A stretch of 21,301 bases of DNA from an uncultured Oscillospiraceae bacterium (GCA_910588045.1 CAJUPS010000061.1:1-21301); one strand, 5' to 3'; counted from the first letter of the stretch, positions 1-6,388 are shown. Notes: a model not told the origin generated them from the letters alone. Program-made: numbers and translations.

Positions 1-383
1 TCCCACTGGTCCACGTAGACGGAGTGGATGTTGTCCAGGCTCTCGTCCCGGCGGATGGCGTTCATGTCGGTGTACAGGCCGTTGCCGGGGTAGAAGCCGT
101 ACCGCTTGAGGGCCAGGCGCTTCCACTTGGCCAGGGAGTGGACCACCTCGCCCTGGGCGCCGCCGATGGCGGGGATGTCGAAGCCCACGGGGCGCTCCAC
201 GCCGTTGAGGTTGTCATTGAGGCCGGAGTTCCGGTCCACGAACAGGGGCGCGGACACCCGGCGGAGATTCAGCGCGAATTTCAGGTTCTCCTGAAAGCTG
301 CTCTTGACGAACTCAATGGCCCTCTGCATGTCGTAGCCGTAGAGCGGGGAGCGATAGCCCTGGGGAATGATGCAGGTATTCAT
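1..383 (-). CDS. asnA: Aspartate--ammonia ligase (asparagine synthetase A), 5' part only
   Basis: AsnA makes asparagine from aspartate, ammonia and ATP in the cytoplasm; it is structurally related to class II aminoacyl-tRNA synthetases. The minus strand from the ATG at 383 is open to the window edge (127 codons), so the C-terminal part lies outside. The translation starts MNTCIIPQGYRSPLYGYDMQ and contains blocks I recognise from bacterial AsnA: RAIEFVKSSF near residue 20, a DNLNGVERPV block near residue 60, GEVVHSLAKWKRLAL near residue 80, and GLYTDMNAIRRDE followed by HSVYVDQW at the edge. A strong AGGAGG site lies at 391-396, seven bases before the ATG. The gap upstream is too short for a T-box leader, which some Firmicutes asparagine genes carry. 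The gene sits downstream of the YlbJ-like gene on the same strand but a hairpin separates them. Confidence 0.93.
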   Translation of the reverse strand, partial: MNTCIIPQGYRSPLYGYDMQRAIEFVKSSFQENLKFALNLRRVSAPLFVDRNSGLNDNLNGVERPVGFDIPAIGGAQGEVVHSLAKWKRLALKRYGFYPGNGLYTDMNAIRRDESLDNIHSVYVDQW

Positions 384-422
384 ACGATTTCCTCCTGAAT
401 TGGAAAAATTCTTGGCGCTCCT

Positions 423-428
423 ATCATA
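423..428 (-). promoter_or_regulatory. Possible -10 element for asnA
   Basis: On the minus strand this reads TATGAT, 40 bases upstream of the asnA start codon. No good -35 hexamer is visible 16-18 bases upstream (the best is TGCATT), so this is only a weak suggestion. The rest of 384-485 shows no recognisable riboswitch or T-box. Confidence 0.3.
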
Positions 429-485
429 CACCATGTCCGCGGAAAATGCACGATAAATTTGCGAGGGATTTGGGAATTTGATAGA

Positions 486-534
486 ATACGGGGAAGCGGA
501 ACCCGTTTTCTACCCGGTTTCCGCTTCCCCGTAT
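486..534 (-). terminator. 16-bp perfect inverted repeat, probable terminator of the YlbJ-like gene
   Basis: ATACGGGGAAGCGGAA (486-501) pairs perfectly with TTCCGCTTCCCCGTAT (519-534) around a 17-base loop. It lies 46 bases beyond the stop codon of the YlbJ-like gene and about 100 bases before asnA, both on the minus strand. The minus-strand tail (TCTATCAAATT) is only weakly U-rich, so it may be a poor intrinsic terminator, an mRNA-stabilising 3' end or a processing site. Confidence 0.55.
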
Positions 535-579
535 CAAAAAAGGGAGCAGCTGCAACGGGGTCCCACGCCCCGATTGCGG

Positions 580-1470
580 TCAGAGAGGCATCGATCCCGC
601 CAGCAGCGCCGACAGCGCCGCTTGCACCGCCTTTCCCACCCAGTGCCAGCGGAAGGACAGCCCCTGGGGGATGGTGATGGACATCGCCTGGCAGTGAACG
701 GACAGTCCGCCCCAGCCCACGATGGCGGCGGCAGCGATCCGCCCGGCGCGGTCCGGCGTGAGGGCCGCGACGCCGCCGACCATCTCCAGCGCCCCCAGAA
801 CCGGCAGCGGCAGGGGAACCGGCGGCAGGACGGAGAGCACGCGGAACAGGACCACGAAGGCGCAGATATGCAGGGTCGAAGTCAGCGCACCGAACACGGA
901 GGAGGTCAGCGCCTGCGGGAAGCGGAGGACCTTGGCCGGAGGGGCGCCCCCGGCCAGGGCGAGCCCCCGGTCCCGGACAAGGCGGCAGAGCACCACGCCC
1001 GTCAGCAGGGCCGCCAGGACGTGGATGAGATAGAGCCGGACGCCCAGGCGCGCGTCCCCCAATATGCCCGCACCCACGTAGCTGAGCAGGAAGGCCGGGC
1101 CGCAGTTGTCACAGAACCCCAGCAGCAGCTCCGCCTCCCGGCGGGTCACCCGGCCCTGCGCATAGAGGGATGCCGCGGCCTGCGCCCCGCTGGGGTATCC
1201 CCCCAGCAGTCCCACCAGCAGCGGCAGGGCGCACGCCCCCCGCATTCGGAACAGGGGGCGCATGACCGGGGCGCAGATCCTTCCCAGGGCCTCTGCCACC
1301 CCCAGCTCCAGCAGCAGGGAGATCCCTACAAAAAAGGGGAAGAGGGACGGAATTACCGTCCGGCCGCACAGGGCCAGTCCGTCCCGGACCGCTCCCGCAG
1401 CCTCCTGGGGCCGGAGGAGCAGGAGGACCAGCGCGGCAAGGACCGCAGCGGCGGGCAGCCATTTCTTCAT
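580..1470 (-). CDS. YlbJ-like sporulation integral membrane protein (nucleoside-recognition/Gate domain family)
   Basis: This is a very hydrophobic 296-residue polytopic protein. The stretch IPSLFPFFVGISLL, then APVMRPLFRM, LLGGYPSGAQAAASLYAQGR and the CDNCGPAFLLSYVGAGILGD block match the pattern of YlbJ and related Gate-domain proteins such as SpmA and SpmB. YlbJ is needed for spore formation in Bacillus and is expressed in the mother cell; its molecular activity is not settled. The copy is shorter than the Bacillus protein (about 400 residues). The reading frame stays open to 1650, but the upstream part is low-complexity and unlike the family. I chose the ATG at 1470 (MKKWLPAAAV) because GGTGAT lies four bases upstream; an ATG at 1476 is the alternative. 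It is transcribed divergently from the kinase-like gene at 1674. The family assignment is good; orthology to ylbJ itself is less certain. Confidence 0.78.
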   Translation of the reverse strand: MKKWLPAAAVLAALVLLLLRPQEAAGAVRDGLALCGRTVIPSLFPFFVGISLLLELGVAEALGRICAPVMRPLFRMRGACALPLLVGLLGGYPSGAQAAASLYAQGRVTRREAELLLGFCDNCGPAFLLSYVGAGILGDARLGVRLYLIHVLAALLTGVVLCRLVRDRGLALAGGAPPAKVLRFPQALTSSVFGALTSTLHICAFVVLFRVLSVLPPVPLPLPVLGALEMVGGVAALTPDRAGRIAAAAIVGWGGLSVHCQAMSITIPQGLSFRWHWVGKAVQAALSALLAGSMPL

Positions 1471-1579
1471 ATACATCACCGATAGAGGATATGAGCGGCC
1501 CGGACAGGTTATGACATGTCCCCTGCACAATATCGCTGCCGCACTCCGTGCAAAAGAGGATCCCAAAGACAATACCCGC

Positions 1580-1608
1580 TTGAAAAAAATCCCAAAATGC
1601 GCTATGAT
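1580..1608 (+). promoter_or_regulatory. SigA-type promoter for the cytidylate kinase-like gene
   Basis: TTGAAA (1580-1585), a 17-base spacer and TATGAT (1603-1608) make a good housekeeping promoter. The start codon is 65 bases downstream of the -10. I saw no convincing promoter for the divergent YlbJ-like gene in the rest of 1471-1673. Confidence 0.75.
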
Positions 1609-1673
1609 AAAGGAAAGACTGCCGGGGGCAGCAGAAGGAGCGACCAGCACGGAGTGAAAGGGAGGTAACAGAC

Positions 1674-2285
1674 ATGAACAGAATCGTGACCATCAGCCGG
1701 GAGTTTGGCAGCGGCGGCCGGGAGTTCGGCCGACGGCTGTCGGAGAACCTGGGGTTTGCCTATTACGACCAGGAGATCGTCCAGGAGATCGCCAAGCGCA
1801 CGGAGCTGTCGGAGAAGTACGTCAAGCAGGTGATGACCCACCGGCCCATCTCCTCTTTCCCCATTCACGTCGGCCGGAGCTTCCGGATGATGGCCGACCC
1901 CAATCTGGACCAGAGCCAGACCATCTTCCGGGAGCAGTGCACCATCCTCAGGGAGATCGCCGCCAAGTCCGACTGCGTTATCGTGGGCCGCTGCGCGGAC
2001 TACATCCTCCAGGACGAGGAGCCCTTCCGGATTTTTGTCTACGCCGACATGCCCAGCAAGGTAAAGCGCTGCCGGGAGAAGAACTACGAGAAGGAGGAGC
2101 TCACCGACCGGGAGCTGGAGCGCCGCATCGCCGCCGTCAACCGCCGCCGGGCGGAGTATTACGAGTATTACACCGGCCAGAAGTGGGGCGACCGCATCCA
2201 CTACGACCTGTGCATCAACACCACCCAGGGCACCGTCAAGGGGATCGCCGCCGCCGTGGCCCGCCTGTTCCCCCCGAAGGATTGA
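1674..2285 (+). CDS. Cytidylate kinase-like family protein
   Basis: This 203-residue P-loop protein belongs to the cytidylate-kinase-like group (Cytidylate_kin2 type), distinct from canonical Cmk. It opens with MNRIVTISREFGSGGREFGR, in which the GSGGREFG loop at residues 12-19 is the family's variant of the Walker A motif. YYDQEIVQEIAKR follows near residue 30, CVIVGRCADYIL near residue 103 is the typical second core strand and Arg-containing turn, and RCREKNYEKEE plus RRRAEYYEYYTGQKWG correspond to the lid and C-terminal helix. The natural substrate of this subfamily is not established; nucleoside monophosphate phosphorylation is the default inference. The ATG at 1674 is preceded by GGGAGG at 1660-1665. 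The gene has its own promoter (1580-1608) and terminator (2298-2329), so it is monocistronic. Confidence 0.88.
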   Translation: MNRIVTISREFGSGGREFGRRLSENLGFAYYDQEIVQEIAKRTELSEKYVKQVMTHRPISSFPIHVGRSFRMMADPNLDQSQTIFREQCTILREIAAKSDCVIVGRCADYILQDEEPFRIFVYADMPSKVKRCREKNYEKEELTDRELERRIAAVNRRRAEYYEYYTGQKWGDRIHYDLCINTTQGTVKGIAAAVARLFPPKD

Positions 2286-2297
2286 CGCATAAAGCAC

Positions 2298-2329
2298 CCC
2301 CCTGCCCGCAGCCGGGCAGGGGGATTTTT
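2298..2329 (+). terminator. Intrinsic terminator of the cytidylate kinase-like gene
   Basis: CCCCCTGCCC (2298-2307) pairs perfectly with GGGCAGGGGG (2314-2323) around a six-base loop, followed by ATTTTT. It begins 13 bases after the stop codon. Confidence 0.93.
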
Positions 2330-2371
2330 GTGCAGCCCGAAAAATCAGGCCGTACAATTCCAATTCCTGTA

Positions 2372-2400
2372 TTGACGAATGAAACAGGATTCTGTATAAT
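2372..2400 (+). promoter_or_regulatory. Near-consensus SigA promoter
   Basis: TTGACG (2372-2377), a 17-base spacer, then TATAAT (2395-2400): 11 of 12 consensus positions. Transcription should start near 2407, 300 bases before the next start codon. It is one of the best promoters in the window and faces a stretch with no convincing ORF. Confidence 0.9.
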
Positions 2401-2406
2401 AAAAGC

Positions 2407-2618
2407 CGTGAGACACAGGAGCAAAAGGCAGGGCGCGGAGGACTCCTACCTCCCCCGCGCCCCTATGCAGGAGACGCACCTCCCACACAGCAGGATATTA
2501 CTGCGCCCAGACCCCATTATACCGATTTTTCCCGGAATAATCAATGGGCAAAATCGAGTGGGGCGTGTGCGTAGCTTCTTTGCGGTGCCGGGGAGAACCC
2601 CCTGCGCCGCTTTTGTTG
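2407..2618 (+). ncRNA. Candidate structured small RNA (or attenuated leader of the SLH gene), about 210 nt
   Basis: The unit is bounded by the strong promoter at 2372-2400 and the intrinsic terminator at 2582-2619. Between them no ORF has a ribosome binding site, and the sequence folds well by eye. GGGCGCGG (2431-2438) pairs with CCGCGCCC (2455-2462). A long interrupted stem joins ACGCAC (2474-2479) and CCCAC (2482-2486) to GTGGG (2558-2562) and GTGCGT (2567-2572). Inside it, GCCCA/TGGGC (2505-2509/2545-2549), ATTAT/ATAAT (2516-2520/2537-2541) and CCG/CGG (2522-2524/2533-2535) form a nested hairpin. Two ACCTCC motifs (loop near 2448 and at 2478-2483) could pair with Shine-Dalgarno sequences. 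Size would suit 6S RNA, but I cannot recognise the 6S central bubble, nor SRP RNA, tmRNA or RNase P features. It may equally be a regulated 5' leader of the SLH gene, since no separate promoter for that gene is evident. Confidence 0.5.
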
Positions 2619-2619
2619 T
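2582..2619 (+). terminator. Intrinsic terminator or attenuator upstream of the SLH gene
   Basis: GCGGTGC (2582-2588) pairs with GCGCCGC (2604-2610, one G-T pair); after one mismatch GGGG (2590-2593) pairs with CCCC (2599-2602) over a short AGAAC loop. TTTTGTTGT follows directly. It lies about 90 bases before the SLH start codon, so it either ends a small RNA or controls read-through. A downstream GCGGCG could pair with the 3' arm as an anti-terminator; this is speculative. Confidence 0.8.
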
Positions 2620-2707
2620 CTCCCGGCGGAAGCCCTGGAGGGGGCGCGGCGACTCTCTCCGGGGCGGACGCTGTGAGATTACGTTAGTATAAAGGAGAAA
2701 GGACAAA

Positions 2708-5032
2708 ATGGAAAGCAAAGTTTTCAGAAGAAATCGCATGGTTTCGGTACTGTTGGCGCTGTGTATGGTGCTGACGCTGCTGCCGGGGACGGCGCGGGCG
2801 GAGGAAGAGCAGGACAGTCCTCCGGTAATTTCGTTTGAACAAAATGCTGGTACCAACAGACTCGAAGAAAGTACAACGACACCGGGTATTATCGGCACGG
2901 CGGAGTTTGACCCCTTCAACGGTCAAATACTGATGGCCCTTAATCCAACCTTCAAGGTATATGACACCAAAACAGGTGGCGAGGAAAACAACACGATTAC
3001 CTGCACTATTACCAACGAGGGAACGGATGAGGAGACAGGTAACGACATTGCAATAAGAATCCTGTTCACCTTTACCGAAAAACCGGCTCCCGGTGCCCAC
3101 AAATACTACATTTCTACCGTTGTGGGGGGTAAAGAGAGTGCCGAACGTGCGGAGGTCGAGGTTTATGTTGACGGTTCAGACCCGGATACGTCTGCCGAAC
3201 CTACCATCACCGCAACCGGGACGCAGGATGGCACTATCATTGTTACGCTGAAGGATGGAACCTTTGATGCAACCGAGGCTGTAAAACCAAACAACTGGGG
3301 AGTTGTTTCAACGGTCGCAATCGCAAATATAAGCTATGCTGTAACCGAGGTAAAACTAAATAGCGACAGAACAGAGGCAACCCTAAAGCTGGCTAAATCT
3401 GTACCGGAAGAGAAAGTATATGTCAGTGTTACAGTTTCGGCTCTTGAAGGCGTTGATAGCGTGGAGGGCGAAGATAATGGCGGCATAGGCTGCACAGCAA
3501 CCATTTCCTCCGGCGGCAGCGAGACCACCACCCCGACAATCACTGCCACCGCTACACGGAGCAATGGTATTGTAACGGCTATTGTTACAGTCACTGGCGC
3601 TACCTTTGATCCAACAGGAGGCGTAAATAAGGAGAACTGGGGTATTGCCCTCACTCGTGTGATTGAATTGACCAGTGTCGAGCTGAACGCTGACAGGACG
3701 CAGGCAACGCTTGTATTCCCCTTGGAGGATGCAATATCAAGTGTAATAATTAGTGCCAAAAGTACAGCCTTTACCGATTATGTCAGTCAGGATGTGTACG
3801 GCATTCGCTGCGAAGTCGATATTACGGATTCCTCCACCGGCACCGACACTCCCAACACCCCCGACATCCCCCCGGTGATCGACATCCCCTTCACCCCCAG
3901 CACCCCCTCCACCGGCGGTACTTCCATCGGTAGCACCCCCAGCACCGACACCACCACTGACACCACCCCGGACGGCAGCAGCACCACCACAAAGACCGAC
4001 GCCGCCACCGGCACCGTGACCGAGACCACCAAGGAGGCCGACGGCTCCGAGACCGTGGTGGAGACCAAGACCGACGGCACCGTCACCACCACCGCCATCG
4101 ACGCGGAGGGCAACAAGACCGCCACCACCGCCAACCCCGACGGCTCCGCCGTCACCACCATTACCAACAAGGACGGCGGCGCCTCCACCACCACCGTCAG
4201 CGCCACCGGACAGGTGACCGCCGCCGTGACCGCCCCCGCCGCCGCTGTGGCGGAGGCCCAGACCAGCGGCCAGGCCGTCCCCCTGCCCATGCCCGAGGTG
4301 CCCCTGACCGCCGACGCCTCCGCCGCGCCCATCGTCACCGTCACCACTGGCAGCGACCAGCCGGTGAAGGTGGAGATCCCCGTGGAGAAGACCACCCCCG
4401 GCACCGTGGCCGTCATCGTGAAGGCGGACGGCACCGAGGAGGTCGTCAAGACCTCCCTGGCCACGGATACCGGCGTGACCCTGGCCGTGCCCGACGGCGC
4501 CACGGTGAAGATCGTGGACAACAGCAAATCCTTCGCGGACGCCGCCTCCCACTGGGCGGGCGACGCCATCACCTTCGCCACCGCCCATGAGCTCTTCAAC
4601 GGCACCGGCGCGGACAGCTTCACCCCCAACGGGACCATGACCCGGGGCATGATGGTGACCGTCCTGGCCCGCTATGACGGCGTGGACACCTCCGCCGGGG
4701 CCACCTGGTACGAGAAGGGCGTGGAGTGGGCCGCGGAGAACAATATCTCCAGCGGCGCGGACCTGGACGCGCCCGTCAGCCGCGAGCAGCTGGCCGCCAT
4801 GCTCTACCGCTACGCCGCCGCCAGCGGCTTGGACACCGCCGCTGGCAGCGAGCTGACCGGCTTTGCCGACGCCGGGGACGTCAGCGGCTACGCCGCCGAG
4901 GCAATGGCGTGGGCCGTAGGCGCGGGCCTGATCGACGGCACGGACAAGGGCGAACTGAACCCCTCCGGCAGCGCCACCCGCGCAGAGGTAGCCACGATTC
5001 TGATGCGCTTCTGCGAAAATGTCATGAAATAA
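2708..5032 (+). CDS. Secreted S-layer homology (SLH) domain protein with two tandem Ig-like repeats
   Basis: This 774-residue cell-surface protein has a basic start, a hydrophobic core (MVSVLLALCMVLTLLP) and probable signal peptidase cleavage after ARA at residue 31. Residues 165-270 and 276-378 are tandem copies of a beta-rich domain, both starting PTITAT and sharing TFD, NWG, and LN-DRT-ATL elements. A Pro/Thr linker follows (about 380-420), then a Thr-rich DGS/TTT repeat region (about 420-510), an Ala/Val-rich part, and about three C-terminal SLH modules (607-660, 662-712, 716-774). FADAASHWA and TRGM mark the first, SREQ the second, FADAGDV and TRAE the third. SLH modules in Firmicutes typically bind pyruvylated wall polymers. 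The binding target of the N-terminal part is unknown. AAGGAG at 2692-2697 serves the ATG. Bases 2820-3830 are visibly AT-richer than the rest, suggesting a mosaic origin. Confidence 0.9.
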   Translation: MESKVFRRNRMVSVLLALCMVLTLLPGTARAEEEQDSPPVISFEQNAGTNRLEESTTTPGIIGTAEFDPFNGQILMALNPTFKVYDTKTGGEENNTITCTITNEGTDEETGNDIAIRILFTFTEKPAPGAHKYYISTVVGGKESAERAEVEVYVDGSDPDTSAEPTITATGTQDGTIIVTLKDGTFDATEAVKPNNWGVVSTVAIANISYAVTEVKLNSDRTEATLKLAKSVPEEKVYVSVTVSALEGVDSVEGEDNGGIGCTATISSGGSETTTPTITATATRSNGIVTAIVTVTGATFDPTGGVNKENWGIALTRVIELTSVELNADRTQATLVFPLEDAISSVIISAKSTAFTDYVSQDVYGIRCEVDITDSSTGTDTPNTPDIPPVIDIPFTPSTPSTGGTSIGSTPSTDTTTDTTPDGSSTTTKTDAATGTVTETTKEADGSETVVETKTDGTVTTTAIDAEGNKTATTANPDGSAVTTITNKDGGASTTTVSATGQVTAAVTAPAAAVAEAQTSGQAVPLPMPEVPLTADASAAPIVTVTTGSDQPVKVEIPVEKTTPGTVAVIVKADGTEEVVKTSLATDTGVTLAVPDGATVKIVDNSKSFADAASHWAGDAITFATAHELFNGTGADSFTPNGTMTRGMMVTVLARYDGVDTSAGATWYEKGVEWAAENNISSGADLDAPVSREQLAAMLYRYAAASGLDTAAGSELTGFADAGDVSGYAAEAMAWAVGAGLIDGTDKGELNPSGSATRAEVATILMRFCENVMK
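3200..3832 (+). repeat. Two diverged tandem copies of a ~100-residue domain within the SLH protein
   Basis: Copy 1 begins at 3200 (PTITATGTQDG) and copy 2 at 3533 (PTITATATRSNG). Both contain a TFD-T--V---NWG block followed by ELN/KLN-DRT-ATL and end shortly after a V-S--A segment. Similarity is at protein level; the DNA has diverged, so the duplication is not recent. Confidence 0.75.
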
Positions 5033-5050
5033 TCCACCCACTTTCTCAAG

Positions 5051-5080
5051 AGAGGCGGCCGGAAGTTTCCGGCCGCCTCT
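5051..5080 (+). terminator. 13-14 bp hairpin after the SLH gene
   Basis: AGAGGCGGCCGGAA (5051-5064) mirrors TTCCGGCCGCCTCT (5067-5080). There is no U-tract directly behind it (GCGTGTC), so alone it is a 3' stabilising stem; the bidirectional terminator at 5088-5112 follows immediately. Confidence 0.55.
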
Positions 5081-5087
5081 GCGTGTC

Positions 5088-5112
5088 AAAAAAGTGGCTA
5101 CGCCACTTTTTT
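5088..5112. terminator. Bidirectional intrinsic terminator between the SLH gene and spmB
   Basis: AAAAAAGTGGC (5088-5098), a TAC loop and GCCACTTTTTT (5102-5112) form an 11-bp perfect inverted repeat. On each strand the GTGGC/GCCAC stem is followed by six U residues, so it can stop transcription from both convergent sides. The G/C part of the stem is only five pairs long, so strength is uncertain. Confidence 0.75.
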
Positions 5113-5253
5113 GAAAAAGGGGGACCGGGCCGAGTTCGGCCCGCAAAGTGCTTTTTCCGTGGGCCACGCTTTGCGTGGCTTAGCGCTAAAAGCGCCGCCA
5201 CGCGGCGCTTCACGGACGTACACGCCGCCGATGCAGTCGAAGAACAGTATCAT
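5098..5253 (-). CDS. Doubtful 51-aa ORF coupled to spmB by ATGA overlap
   Basis: A minus-strand ORF starts at 5253, where its ATG overlaps the spmB stop codon as ATGA, and ends inside the bidirectional terminator. The product begins MILFFDCIGGVYVREAPRGG and ends in FFKKVA. It is basic and has no domain I can name. Almost all of it is encoded by the palindromic repeat element, so a chance ORF, or an ORF carried by a dispersed repeat, is more likely than a conserved gene. Confidence 0.2.
   Translation of the reverse strand: MILFFDCIGGVYVREAPRGGAFSAKPRKAWPTEKALCGPNSARSPFFKKVA
5113..5216. repeat. Palindrome-packed intergenic element with cloverleaf-like folding
   Basis: Nearly every base can pair. 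GAAAAAG (5113-5119) pairs with CTTTTTC (5151-5157) around an inner hairpin CGGGCCGA/TCGGCCCG (5126-5133/5136-5143). TCCGTG (5156-5161) pairs with CACGGA (5211-5216) and encloses three stems: GCCACGC/GCGTGGC (5163-5169/5173-5179), the palindrome TTAGCGCTAA (5180-5189) and AAGCGCCGC/GCGGCGCTT (5190-5198/5202-5210). The density resembles REP/BIME- or MITE-like small dispersed repeats. Only one copy is in the window, so dispersal is an inference. Confidence 0.55.
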
Positions 5254-5771
5254 ACACCAAACAGCAGCCGCACCGCGAAGGCGGAGGCCATAAACCCCGT
5301 CAGGTCGGCGATCAGCGCGGCGGGAATGGCATACCGGGTCCTCCGGATCCCGGCGGAGCCGAAGTAGACGGCCACGGTGTAGAAGGTGGTCTCCGTGCTC
5401 CCCAGCATCACCGCCGCCACCCTTCCCACATAGGAGTCCGGCCCATGGGCGGCCATGAGCTCGCTGCCGATGGCCAGGGCCCCGCTGCCGCTGACGGGCC
5501 GGATGAACAGCAGCGCCGCCGTCTCCGGCGGGATCCCCAGGCGCACCAGCACCGGTTCCAGAAGCCCTCCCAGCACGTTCATGAGCCCCGAGGCCCGCAG
5601 CATATACACCGCCGTCATCAGCCCCACCAGATTGGGCAGGATGCCCAGCAGGGTGTCCAGCCCCTCCTTGGCCCCCAGGGAGAGGGCGTCGTATACGTTC
5701 ACCCTCTTCCACATCCCGAAGGCCGCCGTAAACGCCAGCAGCAGCGGCACCAGATAGGCGGAATAGTCCAT
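5250..5771 (-). CDS. spmB: Spore maturation protein B
   Basis: SpmB is a small integral membrane protein of the nucleoside-recognition (Gate) family. With SpmA it is needed for full dehydration of the spore core and hence heat resistance in Bacillus and Clostridium; the transported or sensed substrate is unknown. This copy has 173 residues (Bacillus 178). Typical blocks are LLAFTAAFGMWKRVNVYDAL near residue 12, GAKEGLDTLLGILPNLVGLM near residue 33, FIRPVSGSGALAI near residue 90 and MLGSTETTFYTVAVYFGSAG near residue 121. The ATG at 5771 has GGAGG and GAGGAG sites upstream. The gene starts 15 bases after the spmA stop, so the two form an operon, as in other spore formers. Confidence 0.95.
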   Translation of the reverse strand: MDYSAYLVPLLLAFTAAFGMWKRVNVYDALSLGAKEGLDTLLGILPNLVGLMTAVYMLRASGLMNVLGGLLEPVLVRLGIPPETAALLFIRPVSGSGALAIGSELMAAHGPDSYVGRVAAVMLGSTETTFYTVAVYFGSAGIRRTRYAIPAALIADLTGFMASAFAVRLLFGV

Positions 5772-5786
5772 TCTCCTCAGCCCTCC

Positions 5787-6365
5787 TTATGCTTTCCAGA
5801 ACCGACCGAAGACCTTGGCCGCCGTCAGCCCCGCCGCCACCGACAGCACCGAGGCCAGCCAAACCGCCGGGAGGATGTCGAAGGCGCTCTGCGCCCCCAG
5901 CGCCGCCCGGACCCCCGCCACCGTGGTGGGCAGCAGCTGGATGGAGGCGGTGTTGAGCACCACCAGAGTACACAGCTCGTTGCTGGCCTTTCCCCCGCAG
6001 CCCTTCGCCATCCGGCGGGATGCCCGGATGCCCAGGGGCGTGGCGGCGTTGCCCAGCCCCAGCAGGTTGGCCGACACGTTCCCCGACAGCGCCGCCAGGG
6101 TGTCCGGGTCCTGACAGGCCCGGGGCAGCAGGCGGCTGAGTACGGGCCGGAACAGGCGGCTGAGGCCGTCCATCAGGCCGCTGGCCTTCATGATGGACAT
6201 CACCCCGCTCCACAGGCACATGATCCCCGCCATGCTCAGGCACAGGTCCACCGCCGCCGCCGCGCCCTCCATCGCCGCGTTGCCCACCGCGCCGATGGTG
6301 CCGCTGAACAGTCCGTATCCCACCGAGGCCGCGATCATTCCCGTCCAAATCCAGGCCATTGCCAT
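5787..6365 (-). CDS. spmA: Spore maturation protein A
   Basis: SpmA is the partner of SpmB in spore core dehydration, an integral membrane protein of the Gate family. The 192-residue length fits Bacillus SpmA (196). Recognisable blocks are AWIWTGMIAASVGYGLFSGT at the start, the GIMCLWSGVMSIMKASGL segment near residue 46, SGNVSANLLGLGNAATPLGI near residue 92 and ASNELCTLVVLNTASIQLLP near residue 126. The frame is open further upstream, to 6542, but that part crosses a terminator and is unlike the family. I chose the ATG at 6365, with GGGGAGGA eight bases upstream; ATG 6359 is possible. The gene is first in the spmAB operon. Confidence 0.94.
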   Translation of the reverse strand: MAMAWIWTGMIAASVGYGLFSGTIGAVGNAAMEGAAAAVDLCLSMAGIMCLWSGVMSIMKASGLMDGLSRLFRPVLSRLLPRACQDPDTLAALSGNVSANLLGLGNAATPLGIRASRRMAKGCGGKASNELCTLVVLNTASIQLLPTTVAGVRAALGAQSAFDILPAVWLASVLSVAAGLTAAKVFGRFWKA

Positions 6366-6388
6366 AAAAAAATCCTCCCCTTTCCCTC

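Noticed and set aside
24..398. 124-codon plus-strand ORF at the window start
   Set aside because: Antisense to asnA, which is identified by several conserved blocks and a strong ribosome binding site.
384..485. T-box leader upstream of asnA
   Set aside because: The gap is about 100 bases and lacks the T-box sequence and anti-terminator; too short for the element.
478..1485. 335-codon plus-strand ORF
   Set aside because: Antisense to the YlbJ-like gene, Gln/Arg/His-rich, no start signal; the minus strand encodes a clear membrane protein.
2407..2618. 6S, SRP or tmRNA identity for the structured RNA
   Set aside because: Size fits 6S, but I could not identify the 6S open bubble, the SRP GGAA-type apical loop or tmRNA ends, so no family name is given.
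3960..4200. Short repeated ACC-rich units resembling a repeat array
   Set aside because: These are in-frame Thr/Asp/Gly codons of the surface protein's DGS/TTT region, without constant repeats and variable spacers, so not CRISPR.
3737..5167. 476-codon minus-strand ORF opposite the SLH gene
   Set aside because: Gly/His/Val-rich product produced by reading Thr/Ala repeat codons backwards; crosses the terminator region.
5098..6348. 416-codon minus-strand ORF across spmA and spmB
   Set aside because: Shadow frame of the two spm genes; only its last 51 codons, outside spmB, were kept as a doubtful ORF.
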